NCBI GenBank assembly: GCA_013791745.1
Contig: VMTH01000161.1
Location: 1 to 36,959 of the forward strand
DNA length: 36,959 nt
Direction: 5' to 3'
Source: Candidatus Omnitrophota bacterium
Lineage (GTDB): Bacteria > CG03
In this document: positions 24,483-33,260 of the stretch, piece after piece
How positions within the stretch are numbered: the stretch's first letter is position 1
How the letters are laid out: each line of letters begins with the position of its first letter
The notes under the pieces: generated by a model
What the model was told of the DNA's origin: nothing
The model's input: only the letters and a program-made list of their open reading frames with translations
Databases searched by the model: none
Program-made: the position numbers and the translations under genes

Positions 24483-25769
24483 ATGGCGATAAAAATAAAA
24501 TCAGGTTTCCCGCGCCTGCTGTCAGCTTTGACATCGGCGGAGCGGAATATAATAAAAGGCATCTCGGCTCTCGCGGCAAAACGGGGAGAGCGCGCTTACA
24601 TCGTGGGCGGCTTCGCGCGCGACATACTGCTGGGCTTTCCCAACCTTGATATAGACTGCGTCGTGGAGGGTGACGCATGCTCTCTCGCCGAAGATATTGT
24701 CTCTGAACTCGGCGGCGCGGCCTCCCTGAACAGAAAATTCAACACGGCCAAAATAAAAACAGGAGACCTTACAATTGACATCGCCTCCGCCAGAGAGGAA
24801 CACTACGCCGCCGCGGGGGAACTTCCCAGCGTCAGGCTCTCAACAATAAAACAGGATGCCCTGAGAAGAGATTTCACCGTCAACGCTCTTTATATTTCCA
24901 TTAACCCTCATGATTTCGGCAAACTCTGCTCGGCGGAATCGCACCTCAATGATCTGAAAAAAGGCGTTATCCGCGTTTTTCATGACGGCAGCTTTGAGGA
25001 CGATCCCACGCGCATATTCAGAGCCGTGCGTTTCGCCGCCCGGTTCGGCTTCCGCATAGAACCCCGCACAAAAGGCCTGATACTAAAGGCGCTTAAAGAC
25101 GGTATGCTCAAAAACATCTCGCCGTTCCGCGCTAAAAGAGAACTGATGCTGCTCCTCAACGAAATCAACGCCCCTGAAGCTATGAAAACAGCTCTTTCGC
25201 TGGGCCTGGCGGGAAAAATTCTGCCGGATGTGAAAAAAAACGCTGTGCGGGATTTAAAAACAGGCCGGCTCATATGGCTGGATTTTTTCATTTACCTCGG
25301 CGGACAATTCAGTCTTCCGCTTTACATGCTCCTCATACTGCTTAAAGATGTTTCCCCCGGGCGGCAAAAAACATTCGTTCAAAATCTTAACTTCGGAAAA
25401 AAAGACACCGCAGCTATTTTGTTCCCCAGAAAAAATATAAATAAAATACTGCGTGAAATAATCAAAAACGATCCGGCCTGGCGCGTCGAGGCTGATGCCC
25501 TTCGTGACGAACAGCTTTTATTTATAGTCCTGATAGCCGCCTCGGATAATCCCGCGAATTTCCAGAAAACGGAAAAAAGGGTCATGGATTATCTTCTGCA
25601 CCTGAAAAGAAAAAAACCCTTTCACAGCAGCGCGGAACTGATAAGGATGGGCTTTCCCGCCGAAACTCTGGGAACGCTCGCGAAAGAGATCACCCGGGGC
25701 AGGAGGGGCGGGGAAATCCTCTCAAAATCACAGGAATACAGTTTCCTTGTAAGAAAGCTGAAAAAGTGA
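24483..25769 (+). CDS. cca: CCA-adding enzyme / tRNA nucleotidyltransferase family (class II)
   Basis: Adds or repairs the 3' CCA of tRNAs. Visible class II motifs: GGFARDILLGFPNLDIDCVV with the nucleotidyl-transfer carboxylates in DID; the RRDFTVNAL segment; and DDPTRIFRAVRFAARFGF, followed by a helical C-terminal half. The start is taken as ATG 24483; an in-frame TTG at 24477 is an alternative that adds two residues. The protein is about 428 residues, normal length, and has no HD domain signature that I can see. Class II enzymes include CCA-, A- and CC-adding forms and poly(A) polymerase, so the exact activity is not certain. It is the first plus-strand gene after the divergent promoter region. 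Confidence 0.88.
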   Translation: MAIKIKSGFPRLLSALTSAERNIIKGISALAAKRGERAYIVGGFARDILLGFPNLDIDCVVEGDACSLAEDIVSELGGAASLNRKFNTAKIKTGDLTIDIASAREEHYAAAGELPSVRLSTIKQDALRRDFTVNALYISINPHDFGKLCSAESHLNDLKKGVIRVFHDGSFEDDPTRIFRAVRFAARFGFRIEPRTKGLILKALKDGMLKNISPFRAKRELMLLLNEINAPEAMKTALSLGLAGKILPDVKKNAVRDLKTGRLIWLDFFIYLGGQFSLPLYMLLILLKDVSPGRQKTFVQNLNFGKKDTAAILFPRKNINKILREIIKNDPAWRVEADALRDEQLLFIVLIAASDNPANFQKTEKRVMDYLLHLKRKKPFHSSAELIRMGFPAETLGTLAKEITRGRRGGEILSKSQEYSFLVRKLKK

Positions 25770-25858
25770 TAAAATTTTCCGGTGGCGGCGGCACGCACGC
25801 GGGCAATGCGAAAGAAAAACCGGGACCCGGCGGCGTTTGTATTTGGAGGAAAAGAAAA

Positions 25859-27787
25859 ATGAAAAAAATACTTTTGGTCATGGCCTTCTGCTCTTCTGTT
25901 TTTGCCCAGGAAGCTTTCGTTCTGAAAATTTCCGGCAGAGCCCACCTCAACAGCGGGGGGGTATGGGAAATCCTGAAAAAAGACATGCGCGTTTCGGCCG
26001 GCGATTCAATAACAACCGAAGCCGGAGCCGAGGTCAGCCTCAAGTTATCAGACGGACACAGCGTGGATATCATGGGGGATTCCATATTCTCGCTGAAAGA
26101 AAACAGTGAAGACCTGAAGGAAATGGACATCTGGCTCGGAAGGATCTACGCGAAAGTAGAGAAACTCCCCCCTTCCAAAAAATTCACCGTCAGGACGCCG
26201 GCGGCCGTTTGCGCCGTCAGAGGCACAAAATTCACGGTTGATGTGGACGAGAGCAAAAAAACCGATGTCTATGTGGACGAGGGTATTGTCGGGGTGATGG
26301 ATTCATCCGGAGCCGGCGAAGAGGTTTTCGTGGAAAAAGGCATGATGTCTTCGGTGAAAGAAGGCGAAGCGGCATCCCCGCCCGCGAAAGCCCAAACCCC
26401 GCCTCAAAAAGCCGAGGAAAAAGCGGAGAAAGCAAAAAAAAGCGCCGCTCCCAAAAGCGCGCCAGTTGCGAGCGCTTCGGCCCAGGCGCCGCGCGAGCAA
26501 AGCGCCGAAAGCGGCCAGACCGCGGCCGCGTCGGGGAATGTTGCCATGAACGGCTCCATCGGAGCTGTCGCCCTCACCCGCGACGGAGTGACAAAAGTTT
26601 ATTACGAATTCAGCATGTATCCCGAACTGACCTTCGGTAAACTCGGCATAGGCCTTGAGCTTGTCGTGCATTTTGATGAGAATAATCAGATACTGAAAGA
26701 TGAGTGGACTAAAGAGCGCTACCCCGAGAAAATAGATTACATACGATGGGGGCACAAGCACCAGGATCCTTTTTATTTTCTCATCGGCAGGTTCAGAAGG
26801 CCGGTCTCTATCGGACACGGTTTCATAGTGAACAATTACTCCAACATGGCCCGCTATCCCAATGTCAAGAAAATAGGACTTGAATTCGATCTGGACAGGA
26901 ACAAATGGGGGATTGAAGCCATGACGGACGATGTGACAAGAGCGGATATCATAGGCGGCAGATTCTATGCGCGGCCGCTCTTGGAGACAGGTATCCCGCT
27001 GCTGAGAAATTTGAAGATCGCGGCGTCGGCCGGCACGGACAAAGATCCCGACTCCGATTCCGAAACCAAAAACGACGCCGTCACGATAATAGGCGCCGAT
27101 GTGGAACTGCCTCTGCTCAACTTCAAATATTTCAACGCGTCAATTTACGGCGATATAGCAAAAATGCAGATGGGTGACACTTACGATTCCTTCAACACCT
27201 CTTCAACAACTAATCTTGTTGACGGAGGAATCGGCAAGAGCGCCGGAATAAGCGGCAAGATGTTTTTCCTCAATTTCCGCGGTGAATACAGGATTGTGGA
27301 GGACAATTTTATCCCCGGCTACTTTGACGGCCATTACGACCTGAGCCGCTGGCAGAGATTCAACGTGACGAATTCATCAACGACAAAAGCCGTAAGGCAG
27401 CTCTGGGGCAGAACAAAAGATCCCGTAAAAGTCGGCCCTTACATAGAGGCATGGTTCTCGTTTTTCAGGATAATAGATTTCCGCGCGTCTTATGAAGATT
27501 ACAACACCGTAAAACGTGATGACCCCTTTTATCCGCACCTCATAGCCTCGGCTTCAATGGCGCAACTGCCGTTCCTAGCCAACTATACGCTGGAAGCCGA
27601 TTACGATAAAAAGGGCGCGCACACGTGGAACGATATAAAAAAAGTGGATGAAAACGCCATACTGGCGCTGAAAGTGGGATACCGCGTCGCGCCGAATGTC
27701 ACCATGCTCATCGTCACCAGGCGCAATTATGACAGTGAGGGGAATCCCACAAAAACAACGACGGCCGAAACACGCATACGTTTCTGA
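25859..27787 (+). CDS. FecR-domain protein fused to an outer-membrane beta-barrel
   Basis: The start at 25859 follows GGAGG and gives a signal peptide (MKKILLVMAFCSSVFA, cut before QEAF). Residues about 24-165 are a FecR domain; the key strand TVRTPAAVCAVRGTKFTVDV is nearly canonical. Residues about 168-225 form a proline/alanine/lysine-rich linker. Residues about 226-642 alternate polar and hydrophobic, are rich in aromatics and end in RIRF with a terminal Phe, as expected of an outer-membrane barrel recognised by the Bam complex. FecR domains normally sense or transduce periplasmic signals from TonB transducers. Here the domain would lie in the periplasm tethered to a barrel. The gene is followed 22 bases later by the GDP-mannose enzyme. 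The function is unknown; a porin or surface-polysaccharide role is guesswork. Confidence 0.82.
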   Translation: MKKILLVMAFCSSVFAQEAFVLKISGRAHLNSGGVWEILKKDMRVSAGDSITTEAGAEVSLKLSDGHSVDIMGDSIFSLKENSEDLKEMDIWLGRIYAKVEKLPPSKKFTVRTPAAVCAVRGTKFTVDVDESKKTDVYVDEGIVGVMDSSGAGEEVFVEKGMMSSVKEGEAASPPAKAQTPPQKAEEKAEKAKKSAAPKSAPVASASAQAPREQSAESGQTAAASGNVAMNGSIGAVALTRDGVTKVYYEFSMYPELTFGKLGIGLELVVHFDENNQILKDEWTKERYPEKIDYIRWGHKHQDPFYFLIGRFRRPVSIGHGFIVNNYSNMARYPNVKKIGLEFDLDRNKWGIEAMTDDVTRADIIGGRFYARPLLETGIPLLRNLKIAASAGTDKDPDSDSETKNDAVTIIGADVELPLLNFKYFNASIYGDIAKMQMGDTYDSFNTSSTTNLVDGGIGKSAGISGKMFFLNFRGEYRIVEDNFIPGYFDGHYDLSRWQRFNVTNSSTTKAVRQLWGRTKDPVKVGPYIEAWFSFFRIIDFRASYEDYNTVKRDDPFYPHLIASASMAQLPFLANYTLEADYDKKGAHTWNDIKKVDENAILALKVGYRVAPNVTMLIVTRRNYDSEGNPTKTTTAETRIRF

Positions 27788-27809
27788 TATAAATCAGCGG
27801 AGGTAAATC

Positions 27810-30308
27810 ATGCAGTCAATAATTCTCGCGGGCGGCTTCGGCACGAGGCTCAGACCCCTGACCATCGCCAAACCGAAACCCATGATAGACGTCGCCAACG
27901 CTCCCATAATGGAGCATGTTGTCAATCTGCTGAAAAAAAACGACTTCACCGATATAACATCCCTGCTCTACTATCAGCCCGACATAATAAAGAATCATTT
28001 CGCCGACGGGAGGAAATTCGGCGTAAACATGAGCTATGTCAAAACCGGAGCGGACCTCGGCACAGCGGGGGCCACCGGGACATGCCGCGAAAAAATGAAA
28101 GGCACTTTCCTGGTGATAAGCGGCGATGTCATCTGCGATTTTGACCTCAAGAAAGCCGTGGCCTTCCATAAAAAAAGAAAGGCCATCGCCACCATCATCC
28201 TCACGCGCGTCCCGGATCCTCTTGAGTATGGGATCGTGATAACAAAAAAAGACGGCAGGATATCCAGTTTTCTCGAAAAACCGACATGGGGCGAAGTGTT
28301 TTCCGACACCATCAACACCGGCACATATATTTTTGAGCCCGAGATCTTCAAATACCTTCCCGAGGGCCGCGAAATGGATTTTTCCAAAAATCTGTTCCCC
28401 CTGCTTCTTGAAAATAAAGAACGCTTTTTCGGCCACATCTGCCCCGGCTACTGGAAAGACGTAGGGAATCTCGACGAATACCTCAACAGCCATTACGACG
28501 CGATGACCGGAAAAATCAAACTCAGCATAAAATCGCGTAAGACTGTCAGAGACGGTTTCCCCGTCTGGGCGGGTAAAAACACCGTGATACCCGAAAAGAT
28601 CAGATTTGACGGCCCCGCCATCTTCGGAGATAATGTCACGATTGAAGACGGCGCTACGATAGGCGACTCCTGTTTCGGCGACGGCTGCCGCATAGGCAAA
28701 CACTCCAAAATATCCCGGAGCGTCATGCAGGCAGATTCCGGCTGCGGCCATCACTGCGACATAAAAGAAACGATAGTGGGCTTCGGGACGAATATCTCGG
28801 AGAATGTAAAGAGTTCGCCGGGAGCCGTCATAGGCAATGACTGCGAAATAGGCGCGGGAGCGACGCTGAAAGCCCACATAAAAGTCTGGCCGCAAAAAAC
28901 AGTGGAGGCGGGAGCTTTTGTGAACAGCTCGGTGATCTGGTCCGACAGGTTTTCCAGGAATCTTTTCGGCAGCCACGGCATAAACGGCCTCGCGAACATA
29001 GAGATCACTCCCGAATTCGCCACGCGCATCGGAGCGGCGCTGGGCGATAAAATAGGCAAAGGCAATTATGTCCTGACATCCCGCGACGCCAATCAGAATT
29101 CAAGGATGATCAAAAGATCCATCATAGCGGGATTGATATCCACAGGCGTAAAAGTCGGCGACCTCAGGACCATGCCTATCCCCGTGGTGAGATACGAGAG
29201 CGGAAAGGAGGGCGAAGCCGGCGGCATCCATGTGCGCATGTCGCCCTTTGACCCGCGCATAATAGATATACTGTTCTTTGACGAGAGCGGCTGCGAGATA
29301 TCTCCCGCGAAACAAAAAGCCATAGAGCAGACCTTTTTTAAAGACGACATAAGCCGCGCCGGAATTGATGAGGTGGGTGAGATAATGCTGCCTCCGCGGG
29401 CATCCGAATATTATAGGGAAGGTTTTCTGAGCAGCCTCAACGAGAGCGTTATCCGAAAGAAAAGCGTTAAAATAATCTGTGATTATGCCTTCTCGCCCGC
29501 CTCGCTCATTTTCCCCTCTATACTCGGACGGCTAAAAATAGAAACAATCTCCTTAAACGGCGTTCTCCATCCGCAGCGCACGAGCAAAACCCACGAAGAA
29601 TTCGTGCAATCCATAGACACCGTGGCCAATGTCGTGAAATCGGTGAAAGCGGATCTGGGCGTGATGTTTGACGTGGGAGGAGAAAAAATATTTCTTGTGG
29701 ACGGAAAAGGAAGGCGTATCCATTCCCAGAAAGCCCTCCTTGTGGTCCTATCGCTCATCGGAATGTCAAAAAAGAAAGGGAAAATATGCCTGCCGGTCAA
29801 CTGTACCATAGAGGCAAAAAAAATAGCAGGGAAATACGGCCTTGAAGCCCTGTCCTCCGGAGCGACACCCCAGAGGCTGATGAGCGCCTGCAAGCAAAAA
29901 GACATAATCTTCGGCGCCGACGGCAAAGGCGGTTTTATTTTTCCGGAATTCCAGCCGAGTTTTGACGGGATGTTCAGCGTCTGCAAGATCATTGAATTGT
30001 GCTCGGAGCTCGGCGTGAGCCTTGCCGAAATCGCGTCAAAAATAAAAGACCCCGAAATATCCGGGCGGTCCATTTACTGCCCCTGGGAGAAAAAGGGCCT
30101 TCTGATGAGGAAACTCTCGGAAGCTTTTCCCGCGGCGAAAACCGAACTTGTGGACGGGATAAAAGTGATAGAAAAAAACTCATGGATCCTTTTTATGCCC
30201 TCATCCGACAGGGCCGCCTTTACTCTCTCCTGCGAAGCCCCGTCAAAAAAAGAAGCCCTGAAAATCATTGCAAAACACGCCGCGACAATAAAAAAGTGGC
30301 TTAAATAA
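27810..30308 (+). CDS. Mannose-1-phosphate guanylyltransferase-type enzyme with degenerate phosphomannomutase domain
   Basis: An 832-residue three-part protein. Residues 1-235 are an NDP-sugar pyrophosphorylase: the nucleotide loop LAGGFGTRLRPLT, KPKPMIDV, SGDVICDFDL, FLEKPTWGEVFSDTINTGTYIF and the metal site CPGYWKDVG. Residues about 250-375 are left-handed beta-helix hexapeptide repeats. Residues about 385-832 are a phosphohexomutase-like region. There the usual TASHNP phosphoserine loop reads HVRMSPFDP and the metal loop DGDGDR reads DVGGEK, so mutase activity is doubtful. The same architecture occurs in cyanobacterial Mpg-type enzymes. The likely product is GDP-mannose (or another NDP-hexose) for surface glycans, in keeping with the O-antigen ligase gene 3 bases downstream. 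The ATG has GGAGG upstream. Confidence 0.88.
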   Translation: MQSIILAGGFGTRLRPLTIAKPKPMIDVANAPIMEHVVNLLKKNDFTDITSLLYYQPDIIKNHFADGRKFGVNMSYVKTGADLGTAGATGTCREKMKGTFLVISGDVICDFDLKKAVAFHKKRKAIATIILTRVPDPLEYGIVITKKDGRISSFLEKPTWGEVFSDTINTGTYIFEPEIFKYLPEGREMDFSKNLFPLLLENKERFFGHICPGYWKDVGNLDEYLNSHYDAMTGKIKLSIKSRKTVRDGFPVWAGKNTVIPEKIRFDGPAIFGDNVTIEDGATIGDSCFGDGCRIGKHSKISRSVMQADSGCGHHCDIKETIVGFGTNISENVKSSPGAVIGNDCEIGAGATLKAHIKVWPQKTVEAGAFVNSSVIWSDRFSRNLFGSHGINGLANIEITPEFATRIGAALGDKIGKGNYVLTSRDANQNSRMIKRSIIAGLISTGVKVGDLRTMPIPVVRYESGKEGEAGGIHVRMSPFDPRIIDILFFDESGCEISPAKQKAIEQTFFKDDISRAGIDEVGEIMLPPRASEYYREGFLSSLNESVIRKKSVKIICDYAFSPASLIFPSILGRLKIETISLNGVLHPQRTSKTHEEFVQSIDTVANVVKSVKADLGVMFDVGGEKIFLVDGKGRRIHSQKALLVVLSLIGMSKKKGKICLPVNCTIEAKKIAGKYGLEALSSGATPQRLMSACKQKDIIFGADGKGGFIFPEFQPSFDGMFSVCKIIELCSELGVSLAEIASKIKDPEISGRSIYCPWEKKGLLMRKLSEAFPAAKTELVDGIKVIEKNSWILFMPSSDRAAFTLSCEAPSKKEALKIIAKHAATIKKWLK

Positions 30309-30311
30309 AAT

Positions 30312-31817
30312 TTGATACCCTTACTCTTTCTGCTCGTGCCTCTTGCGGTCAACCCATGGGGATTGGACCCTTATCTTATTAAAAATCTGCTCGTGTGCCT
30401 GACCCTCTGTTATATTTCCCTCAAAACGCTCTACGGCGCCGGGGGAACGCGGCGCGGACATCTTTCCGTACAGATCTCGGTTTTTCTCGCCATTATCTTT
30501 CTTTCCCTCGCCGCGAGCTCCAATCTCAGCGTCTCCGCCCTGAAACTAGCCGGGACGGCAAGCATTCTTCTTCTTTATTTCTTCATAGACGACAGCGGCA
30601 GGGAAAAGGCCCTGGATTTTACAGCATACGCGATAATCATCGTGTGCGCCGCGGCCATCGGCCAGAAAAGCGCTTTCCTCATGTTTTCTTTTACTACGGG
30701 TTTCGCGGGAAGAGTCTCATCCACCCTTGGCAACCCCAATTTCCTTTCAAGTTATCTCCTGATCAGTTTCCCGCTTTTTATATACTGGGCGAAAAAGAAA
30801 AACAAGCAATATCTGACGGCGCTTCCTTATATAGCAATACTGCCCAGCGAAACCGCCGGCAGCATCCTCGCGCTGCTGCCTGTACTGGCGCTCTTTTTCT
30901 TCGGCAAAAAAAACAAGTTTTCGCTCCCGGGAATTCTTTTCCCCGCGCATTTGCTGGTCATTATCGTTGCCATTTTCGCGACAGATATCTCATCAAAACA
31001 AATGTCTGTCAAAGAGCGTTTTTTTAAATGGAAAGTCGGCGTTGAAATACTGAAAAAACAACCCGTCCTCGGGGCCGGCTGGGGAGGCGTAAAAAGCAAT
31101 TTCGCTCTTTACCAGAATAAGGTCAAACGGGATTGGACGCTCAAGTCCACTTCTGAAAGCAAAATACACAACGACTATATACAAATAGCGGCCGAATCCG
31201 GCATTGCGGGAGCGCTGGCCTATGCCTGGCTTTTAATTTCGGCGCTGATATTGCTGCGTAAAAAAAACTTCTACGCTTTCGCGGCTTTGATCGCCTTTAT
31301 GCTTGATTCCATCACAAATTTTCCGGGAGAACTTCCCTCCTCGCTCATGCTCCTTCCTCTCATACTTTCTTTTGACGGCGGGGATGAAAAACTGAAACAG
31401 GGCAAAGCGCCCGGCATCGTCATCGCGCTCATTGCCGTTACCTCTCTGTTCATCATAGGCAAAGATTTTGCCGCGGATATTTCGAGAAAAAAAGGATATG
31501 ACAGCTACGCGGCCGGAGATTTCAAAAAAGCCGAATCCTCATGGCTTCGCGCGCACAGGCTCTCGCCCACATCCGGCAAATCCGCCTATGCCCTCGGCAT
31601 GCTGTATGTGAACACAAAAAATTACACCGGGGCTATAAATAAATTCCTTGACTCCATCAGGATCAGACAATACGGCGAAGTCTATAATAATCTCGGCAAC
31701 GCCCTTTATCTCAGCGGCAATATCCCAGCGGCGCTGAAAGCGTGGGAAAAGGCCGTTGAACTTGAATGCCCCGAAAAAGAAAACATCCAAAAAAATATAC
31801 AGCTCTTGGGCCGTTAA
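30312..31817 (+). CDS. O-antigen ligase/polymerase-like membrane protein with C-terminal TPR
   Basis: About 11-12 hydrophobic helices, with the Wzy_C/O-antigen ligase core visible in the segment GRVSSTLGNPNFLSSYLL and in the periplasmic loop region KKQPVLGAGWGGVKSNF...ESKIHNDYIQIAAESGIAG. The His-Asn-Asp there is the hallmark of the family. After the last helix, residues about 395-500 form two to three TPR repeats (YAAGDFKKAESSWLRAHRL, YALGMLYVNTKNYTGAINKF, YNNLGNALYLSGNIPAALKAW). It would join or polymerise undecaprenyl-linked glycans on the periplasmic face, or glycosylate proteins as PglL/PilO relatives do. The start is a TTG at 30312 without a good Shine-Dalgarno sequence, 3 bases after the preceding stop, probably by coupling. 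Confidence 0.85.
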   Translation: MIPLLFLLVPLAVNPWGLDPYLIKNLLVCLTLCYISLKTLYGAGGTRRGHLSVQISVFLAIIFLSLAASSNLSVSALKLAGTASILLLYFFIDDSGREKALDFTAYAIIIVCAAAIGQKSAFLMFSFTTGFAGRVSSTLGNPNFLSSYLLISFPLFIYWAKKKNKQYLTALPYIAILPSETAGSILALLPVLALFFFGKKNKFSLPGILFPAHLLVIIVAIFATDISSKQMSVKERFFKWKVGVEILKKQPVLGAGWGGVKSNFALYQNKVKRDWTLKSTSESKIHNDYIQIAAESGIAGALAYAWLLISALILLRKKNFYAFAALIAFMLDSITNFPGELPSSLMLLPLILSFDGGDEKLKQGKAPGIVIALIAVTSLFIIGKDFAADISRKKGYDSYAAGDFKKAESSWLRAHRLSPTSGKSAYALGMLYVNTKNYTGAINKFLDSIRIRQYGEVYNNLGNALYLSGNIPAALKAWEKAVELECPEKENIQKNIQLLGR

Positions 31818-31821
31818 GCTC

Positions 31822-31850
31822 TTGTTTTATGCTTTCCCTTATTGTAAAAT
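31822..31850 (+). promoter_or_regulatory. Promoter of ktrB, probably leaderless
   Basis: TTGTTT (31822-31827), a 17-base spacer and TAAAAT (31845-31850). The ktrB ATG begins 6 bases after the -10 and there is no Shine-Dalgarno sequence. Confidence 0.65.
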
Positions 31851-31856
31851 TCGGCT

Positions 31857-33179
31857 ATGATATTTTTCGCAAAAAGGCCCGCTCTTGCCCTGATAATGAG
31901 TTTCGCCGGCGCGATTGCTGTCGGCACTTTTCTGCTCATGCTGCCCATTTCCACCCCTGTTGGGCAGGGCATCTCTTTTATTGACTCCCTTTTTACGGCC
32001 ACCTCCGCCACCTGCGTGACGGGCCTTATAGTAAGAAGCACAGCGACGGGTTTTACTCTTTTCGGTAAAACCGTCATCCTTCTGCTGATACAGCTCGGCG
32101 GCCTCGGACTTATGACATTTTCCGTATCTCTTTTTCTCGCTCTGGGAAAAAAAATATCAAAAACGCAGGAAGTGCTGCTTCAGGACGCCCTCAACGAAGA
32201 CAGCATCCGCAGCGCGCGGGAAATACTCAATTTTCTGCTTCTTGCCACTTTCGGGGCCGAAATAATAGGCGCGGGTTTCCTCTTTTTCAGTTTCAGGCAG
32301 TTTTACGCGGCGGGCGAAGCCCTTAAGATGGCGGTATTCCATTCGGTGTCGGCTTTCTGCAACGCCGGATTTTCACTCATTGATTCAAGCGTGGTTCTCT
32401 TTGCCGGAAGTCCGGGGGCGATCATGGTTTTCTCGCTGCTGATCATCATGGGGGGAATGGGTTTCGTCGTAATGCTTGATGTGTTCAACCGCCTGTCCGG
32501 AAAAAAAAGAAGAGTGAAAATACACACGCGTCTTGCCGTAGGCCTCACGGCGGCGCTTCTTTTGTGCGGAACGCTGTTTTTTTATGCCGGCGAGAGGAAC
32601 AACACCATGAAAGATATGAGCGCCGGGAATAAATGGCTGAACGCTTTCTTTCTTTCCGTCACATCCAGGACGGCGGGATTCAATTCCGTTGACACGGCTT
32701 CCCTTAAACCCTTCAGCAAATTCACGGCAATAGGCCTTATGTTCATAGGCGCCTCTCCCGGCGGCACGGGAGGCGGGGTAAAAACCGTCACCTTCGCGAT
32801 CATACTGCTTGTGGCCGTCACTCATATCAGGCGCCGGAGCGAAATAACGGTCGCCGGGCGCGCCATACCGCCGTTTTTCGAGCGGCGGGCTGTCGCTATA
32901 ATTATTTATGCTTTTATCATCATTATGTCCGCCGGGGGAATCATGCTCTACGCGGAAAATCTTCCCTTTGAAGATATTGTTTTTGAAGCGGTATCCGCTT
33001 TCGGCACGGTGGGGCTTTCAGCGGGTATAACCGCGCAACTTTCGGAAGTCTCAAAATATGTGATCATTGCCGTTATGTTTATGGGACGGCTCGGGCCTCT
33101 GACCATAGCCCTGGCGACCATGGGGCATAAACAGCGTCTTGATATCTCTTACGCGAGCGAAAGAGTTCTGCTGGGCTAA
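31857..33179 (+). CDS. ktrB: K+ uptake transporter membrane subunit (KtrB/TrkH family)
   Basis: Four concatenated M-P-M units of the SKT superfamily. Each pore loop keeps the selectivity glycine: TSATCVTGL, SAFCNAGFS, SRTAGFNSV and SAFGTVGLSAG. The third-unit gate region GASPGGTGGGVKT is also clear. At 440 residues it is KtrB-sized; TrkH is about 480. It pairs with the KtrA-type regulator 81 bases downstream. A promoter directly abuts its ATG. Ktr systems are Na+- or H+-coupled K+ importers. In several phyla they respond to c-di-AMP, and a possible c-di-AMP phosphodiesterase is encoded at 21.5 kb. Confidence 0.95.
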   Translation: MIFFAKRPALALIMSFAGAIAVGTFLLMLPISTPVGQGISFIDSLFTATSATCVTGLIVRSTATGFTLFGKTVILLLIQLGGLGLMTFSVSLFLALGKKISKTQEVLLQDALNEDSIRSAREILNFLLLATFGAEIIGAGFLFFSFRQFYAAGEALKMAVFHSVSAFCNAGFSLIDSSVVLFAGSPGAIMVFSLLIIMGGMGFVVMLDVFNRLSGKKRRVKIHTRLAVGLTAALLLCGTLFFYAGERNNTMKDMSAGNKWLNAFFLSVTSRTAGFNSVDTASLKPFSKFTAIGLMFIGASPGGTGGGVKTVTFAIILLVAVTHIRRRSEITVAGRAIPPFFERRAVAIIIYAFIIIMSAGGIMLYAENLPFEDIVFEAVSAFGTVGLSAGITAQLSEVSKYVIIAVMFMGRLGPLTIALATMGHKQRLDISYASERVLLG

Positions 33180-33202
33180 ATGGAAAAAGCGAATTTTTTG
33201 TA

Positions 33203-33231
33203 TTGGCAATTTGCGTTTTGATTTATAGAAT
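33203..33231 (+). promoter_or_regulatory. Promoter of ktrA
   Basis: TTGGCA (33203-33208), a 17-base spacer and TAGAAT (33226-33231), followed by a 29-base leader containing GGAGGG before the ATG at 33261. It allows ktrA and the PAS gene to be transcribed independently of ktrB. Confidence 0.75.
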
Positions 33232-33260
33232 ATAGGAAGAAATCCGGAGGGAATAAACAA

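Noticed and set aside
27816-28976. 386-codon open frame antisense to the GDP-mannose enzyme gene
   Set aside because: It is a shadow of the strongly conserved plus-strand gene; the translated sequence shows no domain and mirrors codon bias of the real frame.
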